Shown here piece by piece: positions 48,422 through 58,774 of a DNA stretch of 64,000 nucleotides. Where the stretch lies: the NCBI RefSeq assembly GCF_963662255.1, contig NC_085049.1, positions 63,597,158 to 63,661,157 on the forward strand, read 5' to 3'. This DNA is from Cinclus cinclus. Taxonomy: Eukaryota > Chordata > Aves > Passeriformes > Cinclidae. A program made the translations under genes and the position numbers. The notes below the pieces were generated by a model, which did no database searches, was not told the origin of the DNA, and saw only the letters and a list, made by a program, of their open reading frames with translations. The first letter of the stretch is position 1; every line of letters starts with the position of its first letter.

Positions 48422-49039
48422 TGTCTTGGTTTGAAAGACAGGTGTCTGCTAAGGAAGGCGGGAGCCTCTCTTGAAATGGAAAATGTAAACCCCCTCCCTC
48501 CAAATTGTTATAATTTTGAAATTAAGGAGCTTTCAGTCAAAGATATGGGAATAAGAATATCAGTTCTTTACTAGGAAATTAAAAATAAAAATACAAAAGA
48601 ACAAAACGCTGACAGAGTCAGAATACAACCTGACACCCTGTCAGTCAGGGTGTTGGCTGCAGTCCTCCTGCAGTGACAGATGTGGTTCAGTTGAAGCAGT
48701 GCTCCTGTAGAAGGGTGCAGTTTTCAGCCGAAAGTCCAGTGATGATGTAGAAGGGTGTGGTTTTCCTCTGGAATCCAGTGGGAAAAGGCTGCCCTGATGT
48801 TCCAAATCTCAGTTTTTATCTAGGTAGGAAATGCTCGGCTCCTCCCCCTGGGTGGAGCATCTCCCAATGGGATGATGTAATTTCATCAGTCATGCAGTGG
48901 GACTCAATGGCCTATTAACAGCTGATATCTTCCTGAAGGATGGGTCCTGGAAAAGATAAAGATCACTGCCCCACCCGGCTTCAACAGATGGTCATAGAAT
49001 ACCTACTTTTGGCTATATCCTGCATTGCAACCCAAGACA
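48422..49039 (-). mobile_element. Solo LTR of an endogenous retrovirus, with target duplication
   Basis: This 618-bp element begins TGTCTTGG and ends CCAAGACA, a perfect 8-bp terminal inverted repeat, and is flanked on both sides by the 5-bp direct repeat ATGCC (48417-48421 and 49040-49044). It has no internal retroviral genes, so it is a solo LTR left by recombination between two LTRs. I place it on the minus strand because a GATAAAAA TATA-like box (complement of 48811-48820) precedes an AGTAAA poly(A)-like signal (complement of 48567-48572) on that strand. A 5-bp duplication would suit an ERVL-type integrase, but the family is not certain. Confidence 0.9.
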
Positions 49040-49538
49040 ATGCCGTGTTCAGTTCTGGGCACCTCTGCAAGAAAGACACTGAGGTGCTGGAGCATGTCCG
49101 AGAACAGCAACAGAGCTGGGGAAGGGTCTGGAGCACAAGTCTGATGAGGAGTGGCTGAGGGAGCTGCAGTTTAGTCTGAGAAAAGGAGGCTCAGGGGAGA
49201 CCTTCCTGATCTTTTCAAGTACCTGAAGGGAGGTTGTAGCCACGTGCTCAGCTTCTTTGAAATAACAAGGAACAGGACAAGAGGAAATGGCTTTAAATTG
49301 CAAAAGGGGAGTTTGATTAGGTATTAGGAAAAACTTCATCGGAAGGGTTGCCAAGCACTGGCACAGACTGTTCTGTGAAGCAGAGGACTCGCCATTCCTG
49401 GAGGTATTTAAAAGATGTGCAGATGTGGCACTTTGGGACATGGTTTAAGTGGTAGACTTAGCAGTTGCTGGGCTAAAATTTGGACTCAATGGTCTTACAG
49501 AGGTCTTCTCCAACCTAAATGATTCTTTAATTCTGTAA
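49040..49538 (+). mobile_element. CR1 LINE fragment, right part, with 3' end
   Basis: This is the continuation of the CR1 that starts near 48190. It shows GTTCAGTTCTGGGCACCTCT, GAAAGACACTGAGGTGCTGG, ACAAGAGGAAATGGCTT, GGAGGTATTTAAAAGATGTG and the 3' end TCCAACCTAAATGATTC followed by a degenerate ATTCTnnn repeat (ends about 49538). It belongs to a different CR1 subfamily from the 38675-39537 copy, judging by its 3' UTR. Confidence 0.9.
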
Positions 49539-50950
49539 GTATTTTAGCAGGACATGTGAGGGAGAGATTTTTCTGTCAGGTTAGTTATCCTTATATATGT
49601 TCGAAAGCAGTTTTTTGAAAACTTGCAGTAATAGCAGAAAAGGTTTTGCTTCTCTGCGTGTTTTTGATAAGGATGTGTCTCCTGTAATCCTGGCTGTCAC
49701 AGCTACAGAGGCATGCCTTCATATACACATCAAATATGAACTGGGTCACTTGCTAAGAAAAAAACAAAGTCTGTTTTACCAGTTACAGTGACATTTCTGC
49801 TGTACTGAGGATATAAGAATATTTGCCTTAAATAAGCTTTGGTGCAAAATACTTGGCATTTGTTAAATTAAACTGCACTAAGCTCCATAATTTAGAAAGT
49901 GGATGTGCTGCTCAAGCTAGTTTGGGAAGTGACAAGTACTATAAATTCAGAGTGCTGAAACATTTGACACTTAAAGGAATTGCTTAGCAAGTTAATTTTT
50001 CTGACAAAAATTCTTCACTGAGTTCATTTGCATTTGGTGTTTGGGAACGTCTTTGATCAAAAAGCAAAATACGATGCTTTCAAGTTCTGACTGAACTAGT
50101 GATCTTGAGCTAGGGTTGATAGGTACAAGTGCAGCTGTGGAACTGGGAGTGGGAAGAAAAGAGTAAAGGAATTTACAGCATAAGAGCGTGCATAATTTTG
50201 TTAACACACAAATTTACTTGTATTCTTTGGGGTTTTTCTCCTGTCACTACTGCTCAGATGTTAATGCCTGTCTTATCTGATTCAGTAGAAATAGCATTAA
50301 ATAGTCTAAATGATTTTCAGATCATGAAATTGCACATACAACCCTGGTGACCTAAATGATCTTGAAGTTGCTGCTGATCTCCAACCACAGCTAGACCATC
50401 TTCATTGAACAGATGGAAGAAGGGAAAGGCTGTATTTAAAGAATAAAACTCTTTCTTAAAATCTAGGTAATTTAAAATAATTAGCATAAACTAAGTAAGT
50501 AGCTGACACAACTTTGGTCCAAACAGATGTTGAGACGGAGCCAGAGCAGCAGCAAGCTGTTTGTGTGGCACTACCCCAGCAGGAACAGGCACTCGTTGGC
50601 AGCCAGGCCATTGCCTTCCCAGGAGTTGTTCAGGGCACTGTGGACATTTAAGGATGGAATTGCTTCAGCCATGCAGGCAAAGCGCAGCTCTTTCAGACTC
50701 AGCTGGTTGAACCGCTACAGTGACTGTGCGAGGCAGCGTGTGCCTCCATCATGTTGAACGTTTCAAACCCAATCTGCCAGTCTTGCCTATGGATTTGCCT
50801 CAGCTGGGAGAGCCCACCAAGCAGCCCAAAGCCCAAATGATGTGTTGTGCACCTGTGGTGTTCAAGGCCACTTGGCTCCATTTCTCTGCAGGGAGCTGCA
50901 GTAAGGGTTTGGAGTGCTCTCCACACAATGGGCAGAACATTCAAAAACTG
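49539..50950. other. Intergenic sequence between FGD6 and NR2C1
   Basis: No gene was recognised. Open frames at 50527-50977 overlap in several frames and have no domain. The 50520-50900 part is moderately GC-rich and may be an older repeat, which I could not identify. Confidence 0.5.
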
Positions 50951-50954
50951 TGTT

Positions 50955-51345
50955 CAGTTTTGGACCCCTCACTCTAAAAAGGAGCATCCAGAGGTCAGCA
51001 AGATTCCCCAAGGGTCTCGGAAACATGCCTTATGAGGAAGGCCTGAGGGAGCTGGGTTTGTTTAGCCTCAAGAAAAGGAGGCTTAGGGGGTGAGGGAACC
51101 CTCAACTACCTCTAAGAAGGGTGTCGTGATGTGAGGGACCGCTCTCTTCTAGCGTGCCTGCTGTGAGAGAACTGTGAGAGCGGCTTTAAGCGGTACCAGG
51201 AGAGACTTCCAGAACAGCAAAAACTCTTTTTTTTTTTTTTTTTTTTCCCTTAGGATGGCCGGGCACTGGAACAGGCTGCCGAGGGACATGGGAGTCACCT
51301 TGCGTGAGGGTGCTTCAAGAGGAACGCGGATGTGGAGGTGGGCGG
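50955..51345 (+). mobile_element. CR1 LINE fragment abutting the CpG island
   Basis: Segments match the CR1 3' region in order: CTGTGTTCAGTTTTGGACCC, AAACATGCCTTATGAGGAAG, GGAGCTGGGTTTGTTTAGCC, AAGAAAAGGAGGCTTAGGGG, CTCAACTACCT, then after a T run GGCACTGGAACAGGCTGCCG and GGGACATGG, and finally a GTGCTTCAAGAGGAACGCGG stretch. The usual 3' UTR and ATTCT repeat are missing. The sequence passes straight into CpG-rich DNA. The T run (51225-51247) is an internal expansion. Confidence 0.8.
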
Positions 51346-51410
51346 CGTGGCGCAGGTGTCAGAGCGGCAGCAGCGCTGGCCGGACCGGCCGCGGTGAGGC
51401 CGTGGGCCCA

Positions 51411-51448
51411 GGTTCGGTCCGGTCCGGTCCGGCCCGGTCCGGTCCCGT
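51411..51448. repeat. GGTCC pentamer tandem repeat in the CpG island
   Basis: There are six to seven GGTCC-like units (two altered to GGCCC and GGTTC) in a row, just upstream of the probable NR2C1 first exon. Confidence 0.8.
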
Positions 51449-51559
51449 CAGCGGCCGCTGCCCCGCGCCCCGCCCCCACCGCCGCGCGCCCCGAGCCAGG
51501 CCTTCGCGCAGGCGCGGGGCCCGCGGCGGGGAGGGGCGGGGCCGAGCGGCGGCGGAGGC

Positions 51560-51642
51560 GGGGTCGCGAACTCTGACCCCCGGCAGCCGGAGCCGCGCCG
51601 CCGCCAAAGGAAACCCGCCGGACCGGCCGCCGGGCCCGCCAG
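51560..51642 (+). other. NR2C1: Probable NR2C1 untranslated first exon (3' end at 51642)
   Basis: A strong donor, CCAG|GTGAGA, lies at 51642/51643 inside the CpG island. NR2C1 exon 2 begins with 22 untranslated bases before its ATG, so an upstream untranslated exon is required, and this is the best donor in the island. The start of the exon is not determined by the sequence. The value given is a placeholder within the island. Confidence 0.45.
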
Positions 51643-54600
51643 GTGAGACACAGAGAGAGAAGGGCGCCTCCCGCAGCGGGTGCGGCCCGGCGGCGGGAGC
51701 GCGGGGAGCGGGGGCGGCCGCGCTGTAACGGTGCGGGCCCGCGCGGCTCCCGGCCGCCGCCGCTGCGGAACGTGGAGCGGAACACGGAGCGGAACGCGCC
51801 CGCCCCGCCCCAGGGCCCGGCCCGGCCCCGGGCGGCCCCGCGCCCCCCGACCTTTCACCTACAGGAACCGCTTGCGTGTCCCGCCGCCCCGCATCCGGGC
51901 GGCGCAGGCCGCCGCTTCCCGCGGGAGCCGGGCAGAGGAGCCGCGGGCGGAGGCGGCGGGCGATGGGCGATGGGCGGCGGGCGATGCCCCCTCGTGCTGG
52001 GCCCCGGCCCCGCGCAGCCATTTTGTGCGGAGCTCCGCGGCGGGGACGGGCACGGCACCGGCTCCGCGAACCCCGGGCAGGGGAGATGCGAGGGCAGGGA
52101 GGGCTGGGGGCGGAGGGGCCTCGGCGCCGCGCTATAGCTTGGCCTCGGCACATCTCCCTTTCCCCCTCCCGAACCCTGCGGGGGTGACCGTGCGCTTCCC
52201 CGAGCCCCCCAGCCACTCTCTGCCTGCCGACGGCATCGCCCCACCGCTTCGCTCCTTTTGTATATCCCTGGCGGCTGTCTACGTTTATTTGGGTGAAGGT
52301 ATTATGTCCTGAGTAACACCCGGTATTATTTTTAGTGGGTCAGATGACACTGTCGCTGTTCTTTATTTTGTCTCGTTGGCTGGGGTGTTTCTTCTAAGCT
52401 GTGGAGTTTGTGGAATCTTTATTTTTTCTTTGTTGCCATATATTGCTTTAAGTGTAAAAAGCATGGCCGCATGCCCCAGGGTGCGCTTACATTTGCAGGC
52501 TGTGGAGGGAATAGAGGAGATGCCATGTGTTGTGCAAGTGAACTTACACAACAGAGGAGAGCCAAAAACATCTTGATACTGAAAGATGAGTGTGTGAACA
52601 TAGTTCTTGAAAAGCCGAGTTAGGCATTCATTCTTATATGAAATCTCTAATTTGAAGCTACTAATGTCAGCAGAGTGGACTTGGGAAAATGGTGTGGCAG
52701 GAAGAGTTGCATCCACACTTGTCATGGAAAAATAAGATGGGAAAAAATTCAAACAGTTTCCTATAGGACAGCTTCCTGGTTTTGGAATCAGTGTTATATA
52801 AGTGGAAATGGAAGTATTTGAACGGTGGGAAATCATTGCAGTTTCTGTGCCAGTTCAGACAGTGTTCATGTGGTGACTCTCTGTAATTTTGTATGGCTTT
52901 TCCTGTAAGTTAATTTTCTGAAAATAATTATGCAGGTATTTTCCCCACCCCCTTTAGTCCATGTTTGGCAGTTGTGGCATGAGATGTCCAACAGAGCATT
53001 TATCCCAAGGGTTGCTCCTTGCTCTACAGCTTTACTCAGGGGCACTTGTTTGAGTGAAGTCTTCAGGTCTGTGAAATGTTTGCCTGCTTCTCTCTGTAGC
53101 TCCTTCTCCAGAGATATTGCTGAACCTGTCTTATCACAGGATGAAGTATTTTCATGTGATGGTGGTCAGCTGTATGTGTACACGTGTGTGATAATACAAA
53201 GAAGGTAACTGAGGTCAGCTGGAGGGTTGTGCAGTCCTCAGCAGCTTGCACTGCTCTGAATGGTTGGGCACCACTTGCTAAGTCTGCTGCATTCTGCCAC
53301 AACAAATCAAGATGCTCCTTACAGAAAGAAACAGTAAATAAACTAATTCACTATACCTTTTCTCCTCGATTTTTATTAATATTTCTGGTTTTCTTACTGG
53401 CCGTATTTTCTTGTGAAACGTACTCTTGAAGGGAACAAATTTCATGGGAGTTCTGATATCTTTAGGAATAGTCATATTCCAGGGTAGACTGCGGGACAAG
53501 AGGGTTTTTTTTGCTTGGTGTTTTTTCTTTTTTTTTTTTTTGGTGCTTTTTTAAAGTCTGCCTTAATTTTTCAGTTTAAGGTTCTTAGCCTGTGAAGAGA
53601 AAGCCCTAAGCAACATGTGTAACTCTGAAGCTGACATTGCTTTGGGGGAAAAGGGGCTGAACTAAATGACCTCCAGAAGTACCTTTCAACATAAATTATT
53701 TCATGATTGTATTGTTATTAAAGGGCAGGGGGAGCAGACAGGTGTGAAAGGAACCAAAAACCAAAGAAAACCCCCCTGACATTGTAGCATGCAGTTAAAT
53801 AGCTCCCCTGTGAAATACAGCTGCAGAATGCTTGTAGCTGATGTGGAAGTCCAGTGAAAACCGACTTTGATCCATAATGTGAAATCTCACGTTTGCAATA
53901 GTAAGATTAGATTGTTCCCTATCCTTAATCTCATTTTTTTGTGTTAAGTTATCGTGTGCTTACTCTATTATGTAATTAAAGTTTGTGCAGCCAGTGAATT
54001 TGCTGGAGTTTACCTGGAGTTTGTGAAGGAAAGCAGTCTCCCTAAAGAAACTAGTTTGGGTCAGAAAAACCCCGAAAAAAACCTAGTACCTCTTGCTTAA
54101 ATAAGGAGTTTTAACTGCACGTAAGGACTAGAGCAGTGTCACATCTTCACTGGTCCATGTTTGTTCTGCTGGTGGGTGAAGTGTGGCTCTCAGCTGGCAA
54201 GTGCTGCAGCTGGTACAGGCTGTGTGTGTCCTGCTTCAGCAGCCATCCTGGCTTAAGCACTTTTAATAGTAACCTTTGCTAACCTGGGCTGTTCTGGCTG
54301 ATGGAGATCAGGGAGCCCTCAGGCCTGTGGTGGGTTTAACATGCCCTGTGAAGAAGCAGTAACCTGCTGGGGAGGGTTACCCACAGGCTCTGGCTGGCAC
54401 AGCTCTCTGCTTTTTGTCACACACAGGCTGCAGTGTGCAACCAACAGTGACCATCAGGGGAAACTAGACTGTACCTGGGTTACTTTCTGGCCAAGTGTGG
54501 GGGTTTTTTTGTTTGTTTGTTTTTGGTTTTTGTTTGTGGTTCTTTTCCCCTTAGTGGTATTTCAAGCTGCTTCTGGCACTTTAAACTTGTGCCTGTACAA

Positions 54601-55490
54601 AGGTACATTGTATCAATTACTGGGATAAAGTAACCTGCTGCAAAACAGAATTATATTAGTAGAATTTTATGGATGAGACTGCGAAGGTACAGTTAATTAA
54701 ATTCTTGCTCTTGTGTGTGCAGAGCTATCTGTATTTTTACCCTTCAGTCAGCAGCTTTTAATTCCAGAGATTACTGCATTACTTGCCAAAATCTTAAATC
54801 AGCAAAGCATTTATTTTTTGTAAAACCAAACTCTTTAAAGTTGCAGTTCTCTGAGACTGGAAGATGGCTTGTGCTGTCAGAGTTCCTCTATATCTGATGA
54901 TGCAGTGCTGCAGATTTATATGAAAGTGCATTCCTTTCTGAAAATCATAGTCTAAGAACTGCCTTTTTGTATCAATATTTAGATTAATTTTGTTGACTTT
55001 GCCTGGCCTTCTCTAAAAGGCTGTTCTCTAAAATTTATTTAACTTAAATGACTTTTGTTCAACTCGGTAATAAACCAGGCTGGACTAAGCTCAGTATTTG
55101 AATGCCTTTGTTGGAAGTTAAAGTGGAAACTTGAAAAATAGAAACCACCAAAAAACTAAAGCCAAACCCTCTGCTATTGGCATATTAGCTCTCATAAACA
55201 GTTATTTCATTCCAAATAAGCTGAGGTTGCTGTTTATGATTTAGCAGTAACCGTAGTGTGAGAACTACCCCATTTATTGCGGTAATGTGTTTCCTTTGAA
55301 GTATTAGCAGGACAATGTGTCAACATGATTCCTAATTGGATTTTATGTAAAGATTTCTTCAGAGTGCTTTCCACATGTTTATAGGAATTTTAAAAATCCC
55401 AAACCCAACAAAAAAAAAAAATCACAAACACACACCCACACCCTCTTAACAAAATTGAATCCTGTGTAGTTGAAAGCAAAGATAAAAAAC

Positions 55491-56192
55491 AGAGAATCAT
55501 TAAGTGACTTGGGTGGGAAGGGAACATAAAGATCCTGTAGTTCCAACCACCATGCCATGGGCAGGGATGCCATGCTCTACATTAGTTTGCTCAGAGCCCC
55601 ATCAAACCTGGCCTTTAATGTTTCCAGGGATGGGGCATCCATAGATTCTCTGGGCAACCTGTTCCAGGGCCTCACCACCTTTACAGTAAAGAATTCCTTA
55701 ATATCGAAACTAAACCTGCTCTCTTTCAGTTTGAAGCCATTCCCCTTTATCCTGTCACTCCATAGCCTTGTAAAAAGTCCCTCTCCATCTTTATTCTGGG
55801 CTCCCTTCAGGTACTGGAAGGCTGCATTTAGGTCACCCTAAGCCTTCTCTTCTCCAGGCTGAACAATCCCAACTCTCTCAGCCTTTCTTCACAGGAGAGC
55901 TGCTCCATTCCTCTGATCATCTTGGTGGCCTCCGCTGGGTTCTCTCCAGCAGGTCCAAGTCCTTCCTGTGCTGGGACAACGGAGCTGGATGCAGCCCTGC
56001 AGGTGGGGTGTCACAGAGCAGGGCAGAGGGGCAGAATCCCCTCCCTCACCCTGCTGGCCATGCTGCTTTGGACGCAGCCCAGGACACCTTTGGTTTTCTG
56101 GGCTGTGAGTGCACATGGCTGGGTCCAGCCTTTCATCCAGGAAAACCCTCAAGTCCTCAGCAGGGCTGCTCTTGGTCAGTTCATCCCCCAGA
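55491..56192 (-). mobile_element. CR1 LINE fragment, antisense to NR2C1
   Basis: On the minus strand this is a CR1 3' end. Read on the plus strand, it runs from the 3' terminus (AGAATCATTAAGTGACTTGG, GTTCCAACCACCATGCCATG) through GGGATGGGGCATCCATAG, GGGCAACCTGTTCCAGGGCC, TTCAGTTTGAAGCCATTCCC, GGTACTGGAAGGCTGCATTT, CTTCTCTTCTCCAGGCTGAA, and GCAGGTGGGGTGTCAC to the CAGCAGGGCTGCTC segment. It is of the same broad subfamily as the 38675-39537 copy and is 5'-truncated at about 56192. Confidence 0.93.
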
Positions 56193-58191
56193 ATATTTTA
56201 CATGGGACAATGCCAACAGTGATTTACTGAAACAATGTGTGAGAAACTGAGTTTTGTTGTATGGGAGTTTTGTGTCTTTGGGCTTTTTGTTTTGTTTTTC
56301 CTTTTTATCTGAAGGAAGCTTCCATGGATATGCTGACGTGCAAGTTTGTAAGCATTGTCTTGTTAGTAGTGCTGTAGAAGAGGTTTGCTGATTTCTGTAG
56401 AGTACCTTCATGTATCAACTACCTCATCTGTGGCTGTAGTTCAGTGAATACTCCAAATGGTCATCTTACATAACACCTGAATGGGCAATTTGACATTATA
56501 GATAAGATGGTGTAACACTGTGGGCTTTTTTCCAAAAAAAGTGTCTTGATTCTGCTTCTGCTTGCTTTTCCTGTATTGTGTGTAACAATTGTAGGTGCAG
56601 AGTGAATAAAGTCACAAGATGAGTTTACAGCTATACAGCCATGAAGGCAAATGCAGAGTGGAACAAAGCTAGCACTGGGGCTACATCTCATGAAATACTG
56701 TGATTGTACCATAGAGGATGTACTGCCTCCAAGTGTTCAGAAAGAAGGGTTTTCCCTTGCTGTTCTGTGTTAGGGTGATCTTTCTGTGCCAGCTAGAATG
56801 GACATGGCTGAACCTAATCCAGTGAGTAGGGAAGTGTTCAGTCAGATGAGTTTCCTGGTCCTGGTTCATGGTGCATCTTCAGCTCTGGTGCAGGGAATCA
56901 CTTTGGGATGTTTTTTCTCATTTTTTGCTTTTTCAGGCTTCAGGTGGAGGTGCAGACTATGGCTGACAGTACACAAGGCAGGCTGACCTGATTTAGGGGC
57001 TGTGTCCTCATCTAGCTGTGGCATGTAGCCAGTGCTCCTGTGAGTAGTCTCCACTTGCAGACAGCTCCCTTGCCTCTCCTTCTTTTCCCAGCTGACTGTG
57101 GGACTAGTGAGCTAAGTCAGCTCACCTGTACCTGATGGGCCAGGTTCTAGAGATACCATGATAAAAGAACCAGAAGCCAAGGCCTAAAAGTGGGACTATC
57201 CCTTTGGTGGCCCAAACTGAAAAAAATCATTTGTCAGCCACCTGAAAATTTATCCTAGTGATTCTGTTTTCTCCTGTTTCCTCCCACTGTAGCACTTGCT
57301 TAGAAGAGAAGGTGGTGAGAGCACTGATTTTAAATTAATTGCATGCCTACAAATGCATCTCTTTCTGTATTGCTCTATGCCTTTTAATTACTCCCTTATG
57401 CTTTTGCAAGCATTTTCCCTTGCTTGCCTGCAGGTCCAGCTGCTTCAGTTTCATGTTGTTACTTGTCCCTTATATATGCAGTCTAAATCTTCATCTCATG
57501 TAAATTTAAAAAACAGAATCTAACTGGGTGTCAAGGGTCACATAAATATTCCTCAGTTCATTCATAAATATAATCTTAATCCTTTAAATCTGCCAACTGT
57601 TCTACCCTCTTGAACAGTGTGGTTTATAGAGCAATAATCCAAGAACAGCTCATTTAGCTTGCCATCTTCATTGAGCTTTTCCTATATGAAGCACTGAGCA
57701 CAGTATCATCATTTGTTTCACAAATGTGTCTGAATTCCTTGGCTTAATTTATTATGTATAAAGCATTGCAGAAAACTCTTCTAATATATAAAGAAATCTT
57801 GGGGGGTTCTTTAACTTACTTAAGCACTAACTCTGGCATGCTTAAACATAGAGGGATAATTCAGTGCATTCTATTTTATGTGTAGGAATTTATTAAACAA
57901 CTTTGGCACAGGCTATGCTGAATTCTTAATTAGTGTATGATTAGTTTGATAATGGAAGTGAGGACTAGTTTCCATTTTAAGGTACAGTGTACCTGTAAGC
58001 CCAATGTGATGACCTGTGCTAAAATCCTTAGTTGACTTTGAGGTGTATTGAAATCATTCAGTACTGAAGCAGTATGACTACAGAGAGAAATTGTTTCCTC
58101 TTCTTTTGCAGTTAGTTTTCTTTTATGCTAACTTTTGGAGCTTTCCTAAAATGTCATGTTGACCTTCCTGTGTTTATTTGTCTTTACTGTG

Positions 58192-58774
58192 TGTCATGGT
58201 TTAACCCCAGGCAGCCACTTGCTCCTCCACCAGTGGGACTGGGGCAGAGAATCAGAAGGGTAAAAGCTGGAAAACTCATGGGTTGGGATAAGCACTGCTC
58301 AGTAGGGAAAGAAAAAGTCACACAGACAAGCAAAGTGAAACAAGAAATAATTCACTGTATCCACTTGACAGGCAGGTGTTCAGCCATCTCCAGGGCAGGT
58401 TGCTGGCTGAATATCTGATGTTATGGCAGGGCCCTGTCATGCGTAATGGTTACTTGGGAAGACAAATGCCATCATTCCATCTCCTTATTCCTCTTTCCAT
58501 TTTTATATACTGAGTATGATGTCATATGGTATAGAATATACTTTTGGTCAACCTGTCCTGGCTGTATCTGCCACCCATCTCTCGTGTACCTCCAACTTCC
58601 TCACCAGTGTGGCAGTACAAAAAGCAGAAAAGGTCTTGGCTGTGTGTAAGCCCTGCTCAGAAATAACCAAAACATCTCTGTATTATCAGCCCTGTGTTCA
58701 TGACAAATCCAAAACACAACCCCATACCAGATACTGTGAAGAAAATTAACTTTCCCCTAGCCAAAACCAGCACA
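58192..58774 (-). mobile_element. Solo LTR, antisense to NR2C1
   Basis: This element of about 583 bp starts TGTCATGGTTTAACCCC and ends AACCAGCACA on the plus strand. Its landmarks match a widespread bird LTR I remember: GGGTTGGGATAAGCACTGCT, TTTATATACTGAGTATGATG, ATCCAAAACACAACCCCATA and AGAAAATTAACTTTCCCC. On the minus strand a TATATAAAA box (complement of 58501-58510) sits next to a TGACATCA CRE-like site (complement of 58517-58524), which fixes the orientation. No internal viral genes flank it. Target duplications are unclear (CTGTG versus CTGAT), so it is older than the 48422 LTR. Confidence 0.85.

Larger units (their letters stand above)
51340..52240. promoter_or_regulatory. CpG island, probable NR2C1 promoter
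   Basis: About 900 bp is very rich in G, C and CpG, in sharp contrast to the AT-rich surroundings. It contains GC boxes (for example GGGGCGGGGC near 51533), an NRF1-like CGCGCAGGCGCGG (51505-51517), a YY1-type GCCATTTT (52017-52024), and a GGTCC tandem block (about 51411-51448). It lies upstream of NR2C1 exon 2 on the same strand, and no other gene start is near. Long open frames on both strands here are a by-product of GC richness. Confidence 0.8.

Noticed and set aside
49049..49441. 130-codon minus-strand frame
   Set aside because: It is the reverse strand of the CR1 fragment at 49040-49538, with no protein character of its own.
50527..50950. Possible further CR1 or coding segment before the CR1 at 50955
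   Set aside because: Some words resemble CR1 (AGGAACAGGCACTCG, GTTGTTCAGGGCACTG), but the order and spacing do not hold, so I did not extend the element.
51174..52312. Long overlapping open frames on both strands in the CpG island (up to 285 codons)
   Set aside because: They are Arg/Pro/Ala/Gly-rich in every frame, as GC-rich DNA lacks stop codons. No domain or splice context supports any of them.
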